In this document: one piece after another, positions 1 through 7,010 of the stretch
How the letters are laid out: each line of letters starts with the position of its first letter
How positions within the stretch are numbered: the stretch's first letter is position 1
NCBI GenBank assembly: GCA_040797825.1
Contig: JBFNEZ010000092.1
Coordinates: 1-13,881, forward strand
DNA from: Geosporobacter sp040797825
GTDB lineage: Bacteria > Bacillota > Clostridia > Peptostreptococcales > Thermotaleaceae
Length of the DNA: 13,881 nucleotides
Direction: 5' to 3'
Made by a program: the position numbers and the translations under genes
Notes under the pieces: model-generated
Databases searched by the model: none
What the model saw: only the letters and a program-made list of their open reading frames with translations
What the model was told of the DNA's origin: nothing

Positions 1-184
1 GCAGCATGCTCCCATCACCTAAAGAGGCTATGCATTGCACACAACTTGATATATTAACAGAAGGAGAAGCTTCACCGCTATAGGGTGCCTCCTTACAAAG
101 CCATATATGCTTCAGCGTGAAAAGCTTGAGCCATTGCTTGAATTTATGGATGGAATATTCATCCTGCCGATGATTTTTCTTCTG
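1..184 (-). other. Unassigned open frame at the window edge
   Basis: Downstream of the MATE gene the minus strand is open from just after a TAA at 185-187 to the window edge, about 61 codons. The translation starts near KKNHRQDEYSIHKFKQW and runs toward CVQCIASLGDGSML at the edge. I see no ATG, GTG or TTG near its beginning and no ribosome binding site. The opposite strand is also fairly open, so this may be a chance frame, a gene remnant or part of a repeat that continues outside the window. I do not recognise the peptide. Confidence 0.2.
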
Positions 185-214
185 TTAACATCCTTTCCTT
201 CTACAGATAGTGAT

Positions 215-1570
215 TTATTCAGTTCTTGTTGCAATTCCCGTTTTGCCCATAAGAAACTTCTTCTTATAATTCATGTAATAAATACTCATACACACTGCCG
301 TCAATGCCCATGTTAAAGGATAAGTTACAGCGACCCCTCTGACGTCTAGAAAGTGAGGCACGATCAGAAACAAAAGTCCAGTGCGGATTATGCAAATATT
401 CAACATTATAATATACATGGGCGGCTTGGCCATCCCCAAACCTCTGAGGCTGTCTCCTAATACCTGTAAAATAACATATATAAAATAAAAGGGAAATGTA
501 ATATGAATTATATTCAGACCCAGCTTAATTACTTCATGGTCCTTTGCAAAAACCCTAAAAAGCTGCTCCCCGAAAACTAGGGCAAGAGCACTCATGATTA
601 CGCTAATGGACAGACCCACTAAAAGGCAGTACTTCGTACATTCTGTCGCACGCTCGAAATTTTTCGCACCCATATTCTGTCCGACAAAGATCATTGTGGC
701 CTGCCCGATAGCGACTATCGGCAGGTAAATCACAAGCTCCACTTTAAAGTAGGCGGTAAATGCAGCAATTGCGGCCACACTTATGGAATTAATGTGGTAT
801 TGGGCCATTACGTTCGATAAAGTTATCACAAGGGATTGAGTACCAGCAGGGACACCTATGCCTATCACTTTTTTTGAAAGCTCAGAGTCAAAACGAATAT
901 CCTTAAATCTCAGAGAATAACGACGGTCTAACTTGGTAAGCTTATATACTATCAGTGCAGCAGCAATCGACTGTGAAATCAACGTTGCCCAAGCTACTCC
1001 GTTGATACCGTTTTTAAATATCATGAGGAAAAGTGCGTCCATCAACACATTGGCTATTCCACCCCAAAGTTGAGCATAGAGAGGGGTTTTTGAATCCCCC
1101 AGGGCGCGTATAACTCCCGAACATATATTGTAGGTAACAATAGGTATGAACGAAAGGAAATATATTCTCAGATATCCTTCTGCAGCCTCCTGCAAATACA
1201 AGGGCGTATTTACCAGCTTTAAATACACAGGTGCAAAGAAGTATCCTATTCCCATAAGGAGTGCCCCGCCAACCAAACTGAGGGCAACTGAATTGTGGAT
1301 AGCCGCTTTAAGCTTCAATTTATCGCCAGCTCCGTATTCATGAGAAACAACGACACCAGAACTAACAGACATACCACCGAAAAAACCGACGAGACATGTT
1401 ATCAAAAGGCTGCTTGCGCCAATTGCCGAGGAAGCCTCTGTTCCGAGAAAATTCCCGATAAAGATCAAATCTACCGTATTATAAAGCTGCTGTACCAGAC
1501 TGCTCAAAAGCAGCGGAATTGCAAAGATTATTAGTTTCTTCCAGATAGTTCCTTCAGTAAAGTCGTTCAT
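215..1570 (-). CDS. MATE family multidrug/Na+ efflux transporter
   Basis: The product is a 451-residue polytopic membrane protein of the MATE (NorM/DinF-like) family, which exports cationic drugs or metabolites in exchange for Na+ or H+ across the cytoplasmic membrane. The N-terminus (MNDFTEGTIWKKLIIFAIP, then LSSLVQQLYNTVDLIFIGNF) is the typical MATE opening, and the length fits the usual 440-460 residues with about 12 hydrophobic segments. The middle stretch with GVPAGTQSLVITLSN and the later GQNMGAKNFERA correspond to the start and the VGQ-type motif of the second half. The ATG at 1570 has an AGGAGT ribosome binding site at 1579-1584. The gene is transcribed alone: no minus-strand gene lies within about 600 bases upstream, and only an unassigned frame lies downstream. 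Its codons look somewhat more GC-rich than those of the neighbours by eye. The substrate cannot be told from sequence. Confidence 0.93.
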   Translation of the reverse strand: MNDFTEGTIWKKLIIFAIPLLLSSLVQQLYNTVDLIFIGNFLGTEASSAIGASSLLITCLVGFFGGMSVSSGVVVSHEYGAGDKLKLKAAIHNSVALSLVGGALLMGIGYFFAPVYLKLVNTPLYLQEAAEGYLRIYFLSFIPIVTYNICSGVIRALGDSKTPLYAQLWGGIANVLMDALFLMIFKNGINGVAWATLISQSIAAALIVYKLTKLDRRYSLRFKDIRFDSELSKKVIGIGVPAGTQSLVITLSNVMAQYHINSISVAAIAAFTAYFKVELVIYLPIVAIGQATMIFVGQNMGAKNFERATECTKYCLLVGLSISVIMSALALVFGEQLFRVFAKDHEVIKLGLNIIHITFPFYFIYVILQVLGDSLRGLGMAKPPMYIIMLNICIIRTGLLFLIVPHFLDVRGVAVTYPLTWALTAVCMSIYYMNYKKKFLMGKTGIATRTE

Positions 1571-1707
1571 TGTTTAGCACTCCTAAAAAGAATTTCTAAT
1601 ACATATTTGGGGTGTCTGCTTTTCTGCAGCCCGTATTTTTTAATGTTTTAAATCCTAATTTCCTCCAACAGGTTATACTTTGTCGATTTAAAACATCTTT
1701 ATTCGCT

Positions 1708-1735
1708 TATATACCAAATAATCATCATAAAACAA
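1708..1735 (-). promoter_or_regulatory. Weak candidate promoter for the MATE gene
   Basis: On the minus strand TTGTTT (1730-1735) and TATATA (1708-1713) are separated by 16 bases, about 140 bases before the MATE start. The match is only moderate in AT-rich DNA, and it overlaps the T-tract of the terminator next to it. Confidence 0.25.
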
Positions 1736-1771
1736 AAAGCTATTTGGTTTATCTTCAGATAAACTAAATAG
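1729..1771 (-). terminator. Probable Rho-independent terminator, minus strand
   Basis: The arms 1740-1754 and 1757-1771 pair over 15 positions, with one G-T pair and a very tight turn. On the minus strand the stem is followed at once by CTTTTTGTTTT (1739-1729). It would stop transcription arriving from the lipoprotein gene and so insulate the MATE gene. The stem is AT-rich and lies about 420 bases beyond the lipoprotein stop, so the assignment is moderate. Confidence 0.5.
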
Positions 1772-1824
1772 GCTTCATGACTATAAATTATTCAAAGTAT
1801 AATAGAATCGTGCTGATTTAATTC

Positions 1825-1843
1825 GATAGCAGTCTCTGCTATC
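1825..1843. repeat. Short perfect inverted repeat
   Basis: GATAGCAG and CTGCTATC form an 8-bp perfect stem around the 3-base loop TCT. No T-tract follows on either strand, so it is not a clear terminator. Its role is unknown. Confidence 0.4.
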
Positions 1844-1942
1844 TGGTTCTGCTTCATGCCACTACATTTTAATTACATCCATTATGAAAAATCTGTCAAT
1901 ACTTCGCGCAACGGTCCACTGTTTTGCACCTTTTTTTTAATT

Positions 1943-2038
1943 AACCACCCTTGGACTATTGATATTTATGATGTTCTTTTTATTGTAGTTGCAGCAACAA
2001 TCAGCAGGTGTGATGAGTGGCATGAGATGGAAGATGGA
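1943..2038 (+). pseudogene. Relic of an ISAs1-type transposase, N-terminal part
   Basis: The plus-strand frame reads NHPWTIDIYDVLFIVVAAT, then ISRCDEWHEMEDG, and stops. This resembles the N-terminal domain of ISAs1/H-repeat transposases (DDE_Tnp_1-associated domain), where a DPR motif is followed by a hydrophobic (I/V)LF(I/L)xVxAxISG stretch and then (D/E)(D/E/S)WEEIEDFG. Here DPR has become NHP and the G of ISG has become R. The frame ends where a hairpin repeat element begins (2038), and no catalytic DDE core is visible beyond it. The upstream part of the frame (from 1856) is not recognisable. I infer a dead, decayed insertion sequence. The call rests on pattern memory of the family, not on a search. 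Confidence 0.55.
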
Positions 2039-2118
2039 CTATAGCATTCTTGACGGAACGCATAAGATGCGTTCCCTACGGTAGATATTGCAAACTGCCT
2101 ATAGGGCATCACTCCTAC
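2038..2118. repeat. Modular hairpin repeat, copy 1 (decayed right half)
   Basis: This copy begins with ACTATAG (2038-2044) and contains the perfect inverted repeat GGAACGCAT / ATGCGTTCC with loop AAG (2055-2075), followed by CTACGGTAG. The second hairpin module found in the other two copies (GGGTTGCAA / TTGCAACCC) is degraded here to ATATTGCAAACTGC. The right end, with CTATAGGGCAT and a TCCTACT-like tail, resembles copy 2. The right boundary is approximate. The copy lies directly against the transposase relic. Confidence 0.75.
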
Positions 2119-2195
2119 TTCCCATAATCCCAAGTTTTCAAATTTACTCAAATGCATACCCAATCCTTAATAATTAACATTAAAGGTTCTCTCCA

Positions 2196-2783
2196 CTATT
2201 TATAAGTCACAGTATGGGTCTTTACATTGAAAGTATATTGGCCGTTGAAATATTCGCCATCTTCCTTGCTCCAACGAAAATCCACAACTACCGTTTCTGC
2301 ATTTTCCCACCCGATTATACGAAAATAGGGATCGGGACGATTTTCTTGTGGCTTTACACTTTCGCCATAATAAGAAGCAATCTCAGCCAGTGTAGGCAAT
2401 GCTATTAATTTTCTATCCTTTGTATCAAAAACAATACTTTCTCCATAAATTCGTGCCTCATAATAAATAGCTACATAACGACCATCTGGTGACCATGTAA
2501 ACTCTACGGTATAATATCCTGGCTCCATTTGCCAAAGCACTTCATCATTATTTACGTCTAGCACACGAATCCCCTCATAGGGATAAAGTCCCCCTGCAGT
2601 AATAGTAGTAATTGTGCCATATGCTTCAGCACGATATCTACCCGTGGGATCAATAGAAGTTTTAGTCTCATTTTTAGGGGTTGTATCTTGTATTACATTA
2701 TCTATATTTGAGTGACTTTCTTTTTCAACACATCCTATGCAGAAAATAGAAACAATAGAAATGATTAGAATCATTTTTTTCAC
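2196..2783 (-). CDS. Putative lipoprotein with a beta-propeller-like domain
   Basis: I place the start at the GTG at 2781-2783. A GGGAGG ribosome binding site (2791-2796) lies seven bases before it, whereas the upstream ATG at 2819 would translate through that site. The 195-residue product begins VKKMILIISIVSIFCIGC: two lysines, a hydrophobic stretch and Cys18 after I-G, so a signal peptidase II lipobox with an atypical C at -3. After a polar linker (to about residue 45) come DPTGRYRAEAYG, a TFTW-like strand with FTWSPDGRYVAIYY, and FDTKDRKLIALP. These resemble TolB/WD40-like propeller blades, although only two or three would fit. A membrane-anchored outer-surface protein of unknown function is likely. 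It is transcribed alone, with a hairpin repeat just upstream. Confidence 0.8.
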   Translation of the reverse strand: MKKMILIISIVSIFCIGCVEKESHSNIDNVIQDTTPKNETKTSIDPTGRYRAEAYGTITTITAGGLYPYEGIRVLDVNNDEVLWQMEPGYYTVEFTWSPDGRYVAIYYEARIYGESIVFDTKDRKLIALPTLAEIASYYGESVKPQENRPDPYFRIIGWENAETVVVDFRWSKEDGEYFNGQYTFNVKTHTVTYK

Positions 2784-2790
2784 AATCTTA

Positions 2791-2796
2791 CCTCCC
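2791..2796 (-). promoter_or_regulatory. Ribosome binding site that sets the lipoprotein start
   Basis: GGGAGG on the minus strand lies seven bases before the GTG at 2783. It lies inside the longer frame that begins at 2819, which argues against that longer start. Confidence 0.75.
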
Positions 2797-2827
2797 AATA
2801 TAAATAATCTTAATCTCATAAAATTCT

Positions 2828-2942
2828 ACTATAGTGACCTAATAGGAGAATAATAGGACATAGGGCGGGAACGCATAAGATGCGTTCCCTACGGTAGGGG
2901 TTGCAAACCTTGCAACCCGACTTATGGGGTATATTCCTGCTA
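2828..2942. repeat. Modular hairpin repeat, copy 2
   Basis: This is the most regular copy. It starts ACTATAGTGACCTAAT (2828-2843), passes CATAGGGCGG, then carries hairpin module A, GGAACGCAT / ATGCGTTCC with loop AAG (2868-2888), the linker CTACGGTAG, and hairpin module B, GGGTTGCAA / TTGCAACCC with loop ACC (2898-2918). It ends around CTTATGGGGTAT and a TCCTGCT tail. Both modules are 9-bp perfect stems with 3-base loops. The right boundary is approximate. It fills most of the gap between the GNAT remnant and the lipoprotein gene. Confidence 0.85.
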
Positions 2943-2975
2943 TGAAGCATAAAAATATTTAGATTCCAAAATTTA

Positions 2976-3263
2976 TCATATTCCATTCCTATCTTTATCT
3001 ACATTCGCCACCTGTCCACGAATCTTAAAACCTAATTTTTTATATAATGCAACTGCCCCTATATTTTCACGGTTAACAAAGAGCATCCATCTATGCGCTT
3101 TATAGTCTTTAAATATACTGCTCAATAAGCCCCTTCCTATGACTTGGCTGCGCATATTGGGAATAACATAAAAATTAGATAAAATGAGTAAATTTTCGTA
3201 TACTTTTTCCAAACAAACATTTGCGATTGGTTGTCCTCTATGGTATACACATATCCATTCCAT
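2976..3263 (-). CDS. GNAT family acetyltransferase, N-terminally truncated
   Basis: The 95-residue frame matches the C-terminal half of a GNAT N-acetyltransferase, which moves an acetyl group from acetyl-CoA to an amine. NFYVIPNMRSQVIGRGLLSS is beta4 and motif A, and NRENIGAVALYKKLGFKIRG is the conserved NxxAxxxYxKxGF motif B. The N-terminal strands and helices expected in a family of 140 or more residues are missing. In the acetyl-CoA loop the usual R/Q-x-x-G-x-G/A has Val for the first Gly (RSQVIGRG). The ATG at 3263 has only a weak AGGG three bases away. The frame runs back, with no other stop, to the TAA of the recombinase gene four codons upstream, so it may be read only poorly. It is most likely a remnant cut by a past insertion or deletion. 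Confidence 0.65.
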   Translation of the reverse strand: MEWICVYHRGQPIANVCLEKVYENLLILSNFYVIPNMRSQVIGRGLLSSIFKDYKAHRWMLFVNRENIGAVALYKKLGFKIRGQVANVDKDRNGI

Positions 3264-3275
3264 AAGCCCTTGGTT

Positions 3276-4901
3276 TTAAAGGGATAGATGTTTTTGGTGG
3301 TTCATCTCCCGTCCATAGGGGTTTTCAATACGATAGGTAATCTTAATATTTTGACCTTCACAAATCTCTATTTTTTCAACAAGTGCTGCTAGGATCATCG
3401 GATTCAGCTTTTTTAGATTGAGCACCGAATCTAACAGCCTCTCTATTTGTTCCTCATCACACTGTTTTTTTTCATCACTATCTAGCTTTTTCAGAAGCTC
3501 TTCCTGTCTTTTTTTTAGATTCTTCTTCTCCTCATTAAACTCCTCATAAAACTCAACAAATTGGCTTTCTAATATAAGACCCTTTACCTTATCTTCATAG
3601 ACAGCTTTCAGCAATATATTGATTTGCTCCAATCGATTCTGGAGGGATATCGATTCATGAATAAAGAAATTTTTCCCATCTTTCCTGGCATTAAGCATTT
3701 TTTCAGCCTTTTTCATAAGAGCTCCTTTATTAGAAAAGCTATGCACCAACTTCCAGTAATCGTTCAATATTATATTTTCTAACTCCCCTTCTAGGATAGC
3801 GTGCCGACTGCAGAGTTCTTTGCCGTATCTTTTGTATGTTGAACAGATCAAAAACACCTTGTCTGCCTGAGTACTTGTGTAGGTCATATACTGACCACAC
3901 TCACCGCAAAACACCATACCACTGAATAGTTTTGTTGACTTTTTTGCTCCTTTAAAGTTTCCTCCCTTTTGATCCATCAGCTTCTGTACTCTGTCAAAAA
4001 TATCTTGAGAAACGATGGATTCATGGGTATCCTTTACAATCATCCAGTCCTTTTTATCAATACTCTGAAGTTTTTTGGATTTATAATTTACCTTCTTGTA
4101 TTTATTCTGAGCTACACTCCCTGTATAAACAGGATTTGTTAATATAGCCTTTATAGAGCTATGAGACCACTTTGGAATTTTTGTCTTGCTTATGCTGTAG
4201 GTTTCATGCATTTTCTTCTTATAGTACGCGGGACATAGAATATTTTCCCCATTCAAGCTTTTAGCAATGAGGGTAAGTCCGTCACCCGATAGGTACATCT
4301 CAAAGATTCTCTTCACTATAGGAGCCGTATTCTGATCTATAATCAGTTTGTTCTTGTTTTCTGGACTTTTCTCATACCCATAGGGCGCAAAGGGCCCTAT
4401 GAATTTCCCTTCTTGCCTTTTCATATTTAAGACACTTCTTACCTTCTTGCTGATGTCTTTGGAATACATATCATTGATAATAGCCTTAAAAGGTGTAATA
4501 TCATTGTCTCCCTGTTCCTTCCCAGTGTCAATGTTGTCATTTATAGCAATAAACCTTACTCTGTTCTCTGGAAAAAACTTCTCAACATAATGCCCCACCA
4601 GAATATAATCTCTTCCCAAACGACTCATATCCTTGGTGATTACTAAAGATATCTTTCCCTCTTGAATATCCCTTAATAGTTTTTGAAATCCTGGTCTATC
4701 AAAATTTAATCCTGAATATCCATCATCAATATAATAATCTATAATACACCAGTCTTTGTCTACTACATACTTTGTTAATATGGATTTTTGATTTGAGATA
4801 GAATTAGACTCTCCCAACACGCTGTCTTCATTACTTATCCTACAGTATATCCCTACATTATATTTTTCTCTTTGGTAATTATCCGAATACCTCTGTGTCA
4901 T
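3276..4901 (-). CDS. Large serine recombinase, TndX/TnpX type
   Basis: This 541-residue site-specific recombinase cuts and rejoins DNA through a serine-linked intermediate, as in Tn5397/Tn4451-type elements and some phages. Residues 14-150 are the resolvase catalytic domain, with VGIYCRISNED giving the likely catalytic Ser23 and ITKDMSRLGRDY further on. Residues about 165-310 fit the Recombinase domain (GPFAPYGYEK, WSHSSIKAILTNPVYTG). A zinc ribbon has Cys332, Cys335, Cys353 and Cys364. A charged coiled coil spans about 415-480, and a DUF4368-like end holds ALVEKIEI. The start ATG (4901) has GGGAGGAG at 4906-4913. The length is close to that of TndX (about 530). No other genes of a mobile element lie next to it, and a truncated GNAT frame follows immediately. 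Confidence 0.92.
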   Translation of the reverse strand: MTQRYSDNYQREKYNVGIYCRISNEDSVLGESNSISNQKSILTKYVVDKDWCIIDYYIDDGYSGLNFDRPGFQKLLRDIQEGKISLVITKDMSRLGRDYILVGHYVEKFFPENRVRFIAINDNIDTGKEQGDNDITPFKAIINDMYSKDISKKVRSVLNMKRQEGKFIGPFAPYGYEKSPENKNKLIIDQNTAPIVKRIFEMYLSGDGLTLIAKSLNGENILCPAYYKKKMHETYSISKTKIPKWSHSSIKAILTNPVYTGSVAQNKYKKVNYKSKKLQSIDKKDWMIVKDTHESIVSQDIFDRVQKLMDQKGGNFKGAKKSTKLFSGMVFCGECGQYMTYTSTQADKVFLICSTYKRYGKELCSRHAILEGELENIILNDYWKLVHSFSNKGALMKKAEKMLNARKDGKNFFIHESISLQNRLEQINILLKAVYEDKVKGLILESQFVEFYEEFNEEKKNLKKRQEELLKKLDSDEKKQCDEEQIERLLDSVLNLKKLNPMILAALVEKIEICEGQNIKITYRIENPYGREMNHQKHLSL

Positions 4902-5025
4902 CTTACTCCTCCCTCAGATAACTACCTTTTAGCCCTTATAAAGTTTGGCTCTCTTTTAATACTCTATGAAGTCAAAGAGGACATTATATCTGAAAATTCT
5001 ATTTCTATCTTTGTTTTACTTTCTT

Positions 5026-5991
5026 CTAAGAAATAATTATCATTTTTCCAAGATCACTTAAATCATACCCTCCAATTCCTGATAGTTCCTTTTCAAAATC
5101 ACTGGAATGTAAGATAGAAAGAATAGCTTCAAAGGGAGGAGTATCTAAATCCTCCTTCTTTACAACCATATCATATCTTTCTTTTTGCAGTGGAATAAAA
5201 TCGATTCCTTGTACTTGCAAACCTGTCTTTTCATTCCCTAAAGCCAAATCCGCACCACCTCGAGCAACCGCACTGGCCACAGCCAGATGGGAGAGGCATT
5301 CTCTTTCATAGCCCTCTATGTTTTTGCCTTGAATTCCTAGAAGCCGCAAATGTTCGTCCAGAAGGATCCTCGTCCCACTACCCTTTTCCCTATTAATTAT
5401 CCTAATATCTGGTCGTTTCAAATCCTCCCAGCCTTTGATTCCTTTTGGATTTCCCTTTGCTACATAGAAACCCTGCATTCGAACAGCCAAATGTATGACT
5501 GCAGTAGAAATTCCAGGAACTAGGCGGCGTACATAGGGAACATTGTATTCATTTGTCTCCCCATCCCATAGGTGGGCCGTTGCTACCTGCACCTCTCCAA
5601 GATATAATCCATAGAGACCATTATAACTGCCTACGTAAGAACGCAAAGCGCGAACACCCCTGGGGTGCTGCTGGAGATAACGGGACAGTATGTCTAGAAT
5701 CACATCTTGTCCGCATATGACAAAATCCTTTTTGGAAAAAGTATTTCCATATAGAAAATCTTCCTTATCCTTATAGGCAAGAGGCGCAATAGCTTGACTA
5801 GTAAGTGAAAGATTTTTAATGCTCTTTGTGTTGTTCTTATAGGCCTCTACATCTTCTAAATCTACTCTTACCTTTCTTCCAATTCGATAGGCATTTAATT
5901 CGCCTCGCTTAATCAGCTCATAAACTGTATTTTTGGCGATTTTCAATAAATCTGCAACTTCTTGGGGTGTTAGTGATGTACGATCATCCAT
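5026..5991 (-). CDS. HTH regulator with binding-protein-like (molybdate/tungstate type) domain
   Basis: The 321-residue protein joins an excisionase/MerR-like helix-turn-helix (about residues 7-52: LTPQEVADLLKIAKNTVYEL, then RIGRKVRVDLEDVEAY) to a PBP_like substrate-binding domain (about 92-310). The second domain includes VGSYNGLYGLYLGEVQVATA, HLWDGETNEYN, REKGSGTRILLDEHL and ARGGADLALG, features of the family related to oxyanion (molybdate/tungstate) binding proteins. There is no signal peptide, so it acts in the cytoplasm. I infer that it senses oxyanion and controls the divergent modBC genes. The ATG at 5991 has an AAGGAGT ribosome binding site at 5998-6004. Its own promoter is at 6033-6061. 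The ligand and the sign of regulation cannot be told from sequence. Confidence 0.88.
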   Translation of the reverse strand: MDDRTSLTPQEVADLLKIAKNTVYELIKRGELNAYRIGRKVRVDLEDVEAYKNNTKSIKNLSLTSQAIAPLAYKDKEDFLYGNTFSKKDFVICGQDVILDILSRYLQQHPRGVRALRSYVGSYNGLYGLYLGEVQVATAHLWDGETNEYNVPYVRRLVPGISTAVIHLAVRMQGFYVAKGNPKGIKGWEDLKRPDIRIINREKGSGTRILLDEHLRLLGIQGKNIEGYERECLSHLAVASAVARGGADLALGNEKTGLQVQGIDFIPLQKERYDMVVKKEDLDTPPFEAILSILHSSDFEKELSGIGGYDLSDLGKMIIIS

Positions 5992-6032
5992 AAAAATACT
6001 CCTTTTAGTCTGTTGCCCTATATTTTTACTCC

Positions 6033-6061
6033 ACTATATCAATAGTTGTTTTTTTTTTCAA
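6033..6061 (-). promoter_or_regulatory. Sigma-A-type promoter of the regulator gene
   Basis: On the minus strand TTGAAA (6056-6061) and TATAGT (6033-6038) are separated by exactly 17 bases, and the spacer includes part of an A-tract. Transcription would begin near 6026, leaving a leader of about 35 bases before the ATG at 5991. Confidence 0.7.
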
Positions 6062-6160
6062 GTAATGCATAATAAATTTGTTCAATTTTAATTTCTCACA
6101 TTCAGTATTTATGAAGTACTATACTGTTGTAATCATTCATTTTTCAATATAACCTATTTA

Positions 6161-6189
6161 TTGACTTGTTAGAATATTAGGTATATAAT
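6161..6189 (+). promoter_or_regulatory. Sigma-A-type promoter of modBC
   Basis: TTGACT (6161-6166) and TATAAT (6184-6189) are separated by 17 bases, close to the consensus. Transcription would begin near 6196, giving a leader of about 90 bases before modB. Confidence 0.82.
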
Positions 6190-6195
6190 CAAATG

Positions 6196-6237
6196 ATAAC
6201 ATAACCGAACTAAACATTACATAACATAACTCGTTAT
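6196..6237 (+). promoter_or_regulatory. Candidate operator with repeated ATAACATAAC
   Basis: ATAACATAAC occurs at 6196-6205 and again at 6221-6230, with starts 25 bases apart. The second copy runs into a short palindrome, ATAAC-TC-GTTAT (6226-6237). The first copy begins at the predicted transcription start of modBC, so a bound protein would block initiation or early elongation. The divergent binding-protein-like regulator is the obvious candidate. This is inference from position and repetition. Confidence 0.45.
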
Positions 6238-6286
6238 TATTTCATTTATTATTTTATCATATTGAGTAAGGAGGATACATAGGCAT

Positions 6287-6982
6287 ATGGATTGGTCACC
6301 TCTTTGGATTTCATTAAGAACCGCTTTTACCGCCACCTTTATTACTTTCTTTTTAGGAATATCTGCTGCAAAATGGATGACTGATTATAGAGGAAAGGGT
6401 AAAGGAATTATTGATAGTATTTTTAATCTCCCTCTTGTATTACCTCCTACTGTAGTAGGGTTTCTTCTACTTCTTCTATTTGGAAGGAACGGTCCCATAG
6501 GAAAATTGCTTTTAAAATTTGATACTACGATTATTTTTTCATGGTATGCAACAGTTATTTCTGCAACTGTTGTATCCTTTCCCTTAATGTATAAAACAAC
6601 CCGAGGTTCTTTTGAGCAGATGGATAAAAATCTGATTCATGCGGCAAGAACCTTGGGGATATCTGAATGGAGGATATTCTGGAAAGTGATCCTGCCCTTA
6701 TCCTGGCCTGGAGTTGCTGCTGCAACAGTATTGGCTTTTGCAAGATCACTGGGAGAATTCGGTGCTACTTTAATGATTGCAGGAAATATACCAGGTACTA
6801 CTCAGACCATACCCGTAGCTATCTTTTTTGCTGCAGAAGGGGGCAATATGCAGCTGGCCTTCCTATGGGTACTTTTAATCGTTGCAATCTCCTTAGTCAT
6901 TATCATCCTTATGAATTATTGGTCCGATTATCAAAGGAGATTTTTATCTCCAAATATAAGAAACTATACAAGGGATATATAA
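6287..6982 (+). CDS. modB: Molybdate/tungstate ABC transporter permease ModB
   Basis: The 231-residue inner membrane permease is the channel half of a molybdate-type ABC importer. It has about five to six hydrophobic segments, including ATFITFFLGISAAKWM at the N-terminus and LPLVLPPTVVGFLLLLLFGR. The cytoplasmic EAA loop that docks on the ATPase is at about residues 118-143 (HAARTLGISEWRIFWKVILP), and LAFARSLGEFGATLMIAGN is a ModB hallmark. The length is usual for ModB. AAGGAGG (6268-6274) lies 12 bases before the ATG, which is rather far. It is the first gene of a two-gene plus-strand operon with modC and is divergent from the regulator. Tungstate or molybdate as substrate cannot be separated from sequence. 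Confidence 0.92.
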   Translation: MDWSPLWISLRTAFTATFITFFLGISAAKWMTDYRGKGKGIIDSIFNLPLVLPPTVVGFLLLLLFGRNGPIGKLLLKFDTTIIFSWYATVISATVVSFPLMYKTTRGSFEQMDKNLIHAARTLGISEWRIFWKVILPLSWPGVAAATVLAFARSLGEFGATLMIAGNIPGTTQTIPVAIFFAAEGGNMQLAFLWVLLIVAISLVIIILMNYWSDYQRRFLSPNIRNYTRDI

Positions 6983-7010
6983 ATGCAGTCTTGCGATTGG
7001 AGGAATCCCC

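Noticed and set aside
1966..2163. Minus-strand open frame of 65 codons across repeat copy 1
   Set aside because: Much of its peptide comes from the hairpin repeat read as protein, it has no ribosome binding site, and it overlaps the transposase relic on the other strand.
2038..2942. CRISPR-like reading of the repeated hairpins
   Set aside because: The repeats are far apart, differ in module content and have no regular spacers or cas genes.
4983..5011. TATAAT before the recombinase gene as a promoter
   Set aside because: The -10 hexamer is perfect (4983-4988, minus) but no -35 is found at 16-18 bases, and the region is AT-rich, so I do not list it.
6196..6286. Possible molybdenum-cofactor or other riboswitch in the modB leader
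   Set aside because: The leader is about 90 bases and very AT-rich. I could not find the stacked GC stems of known metal or cofactor riboswitches.
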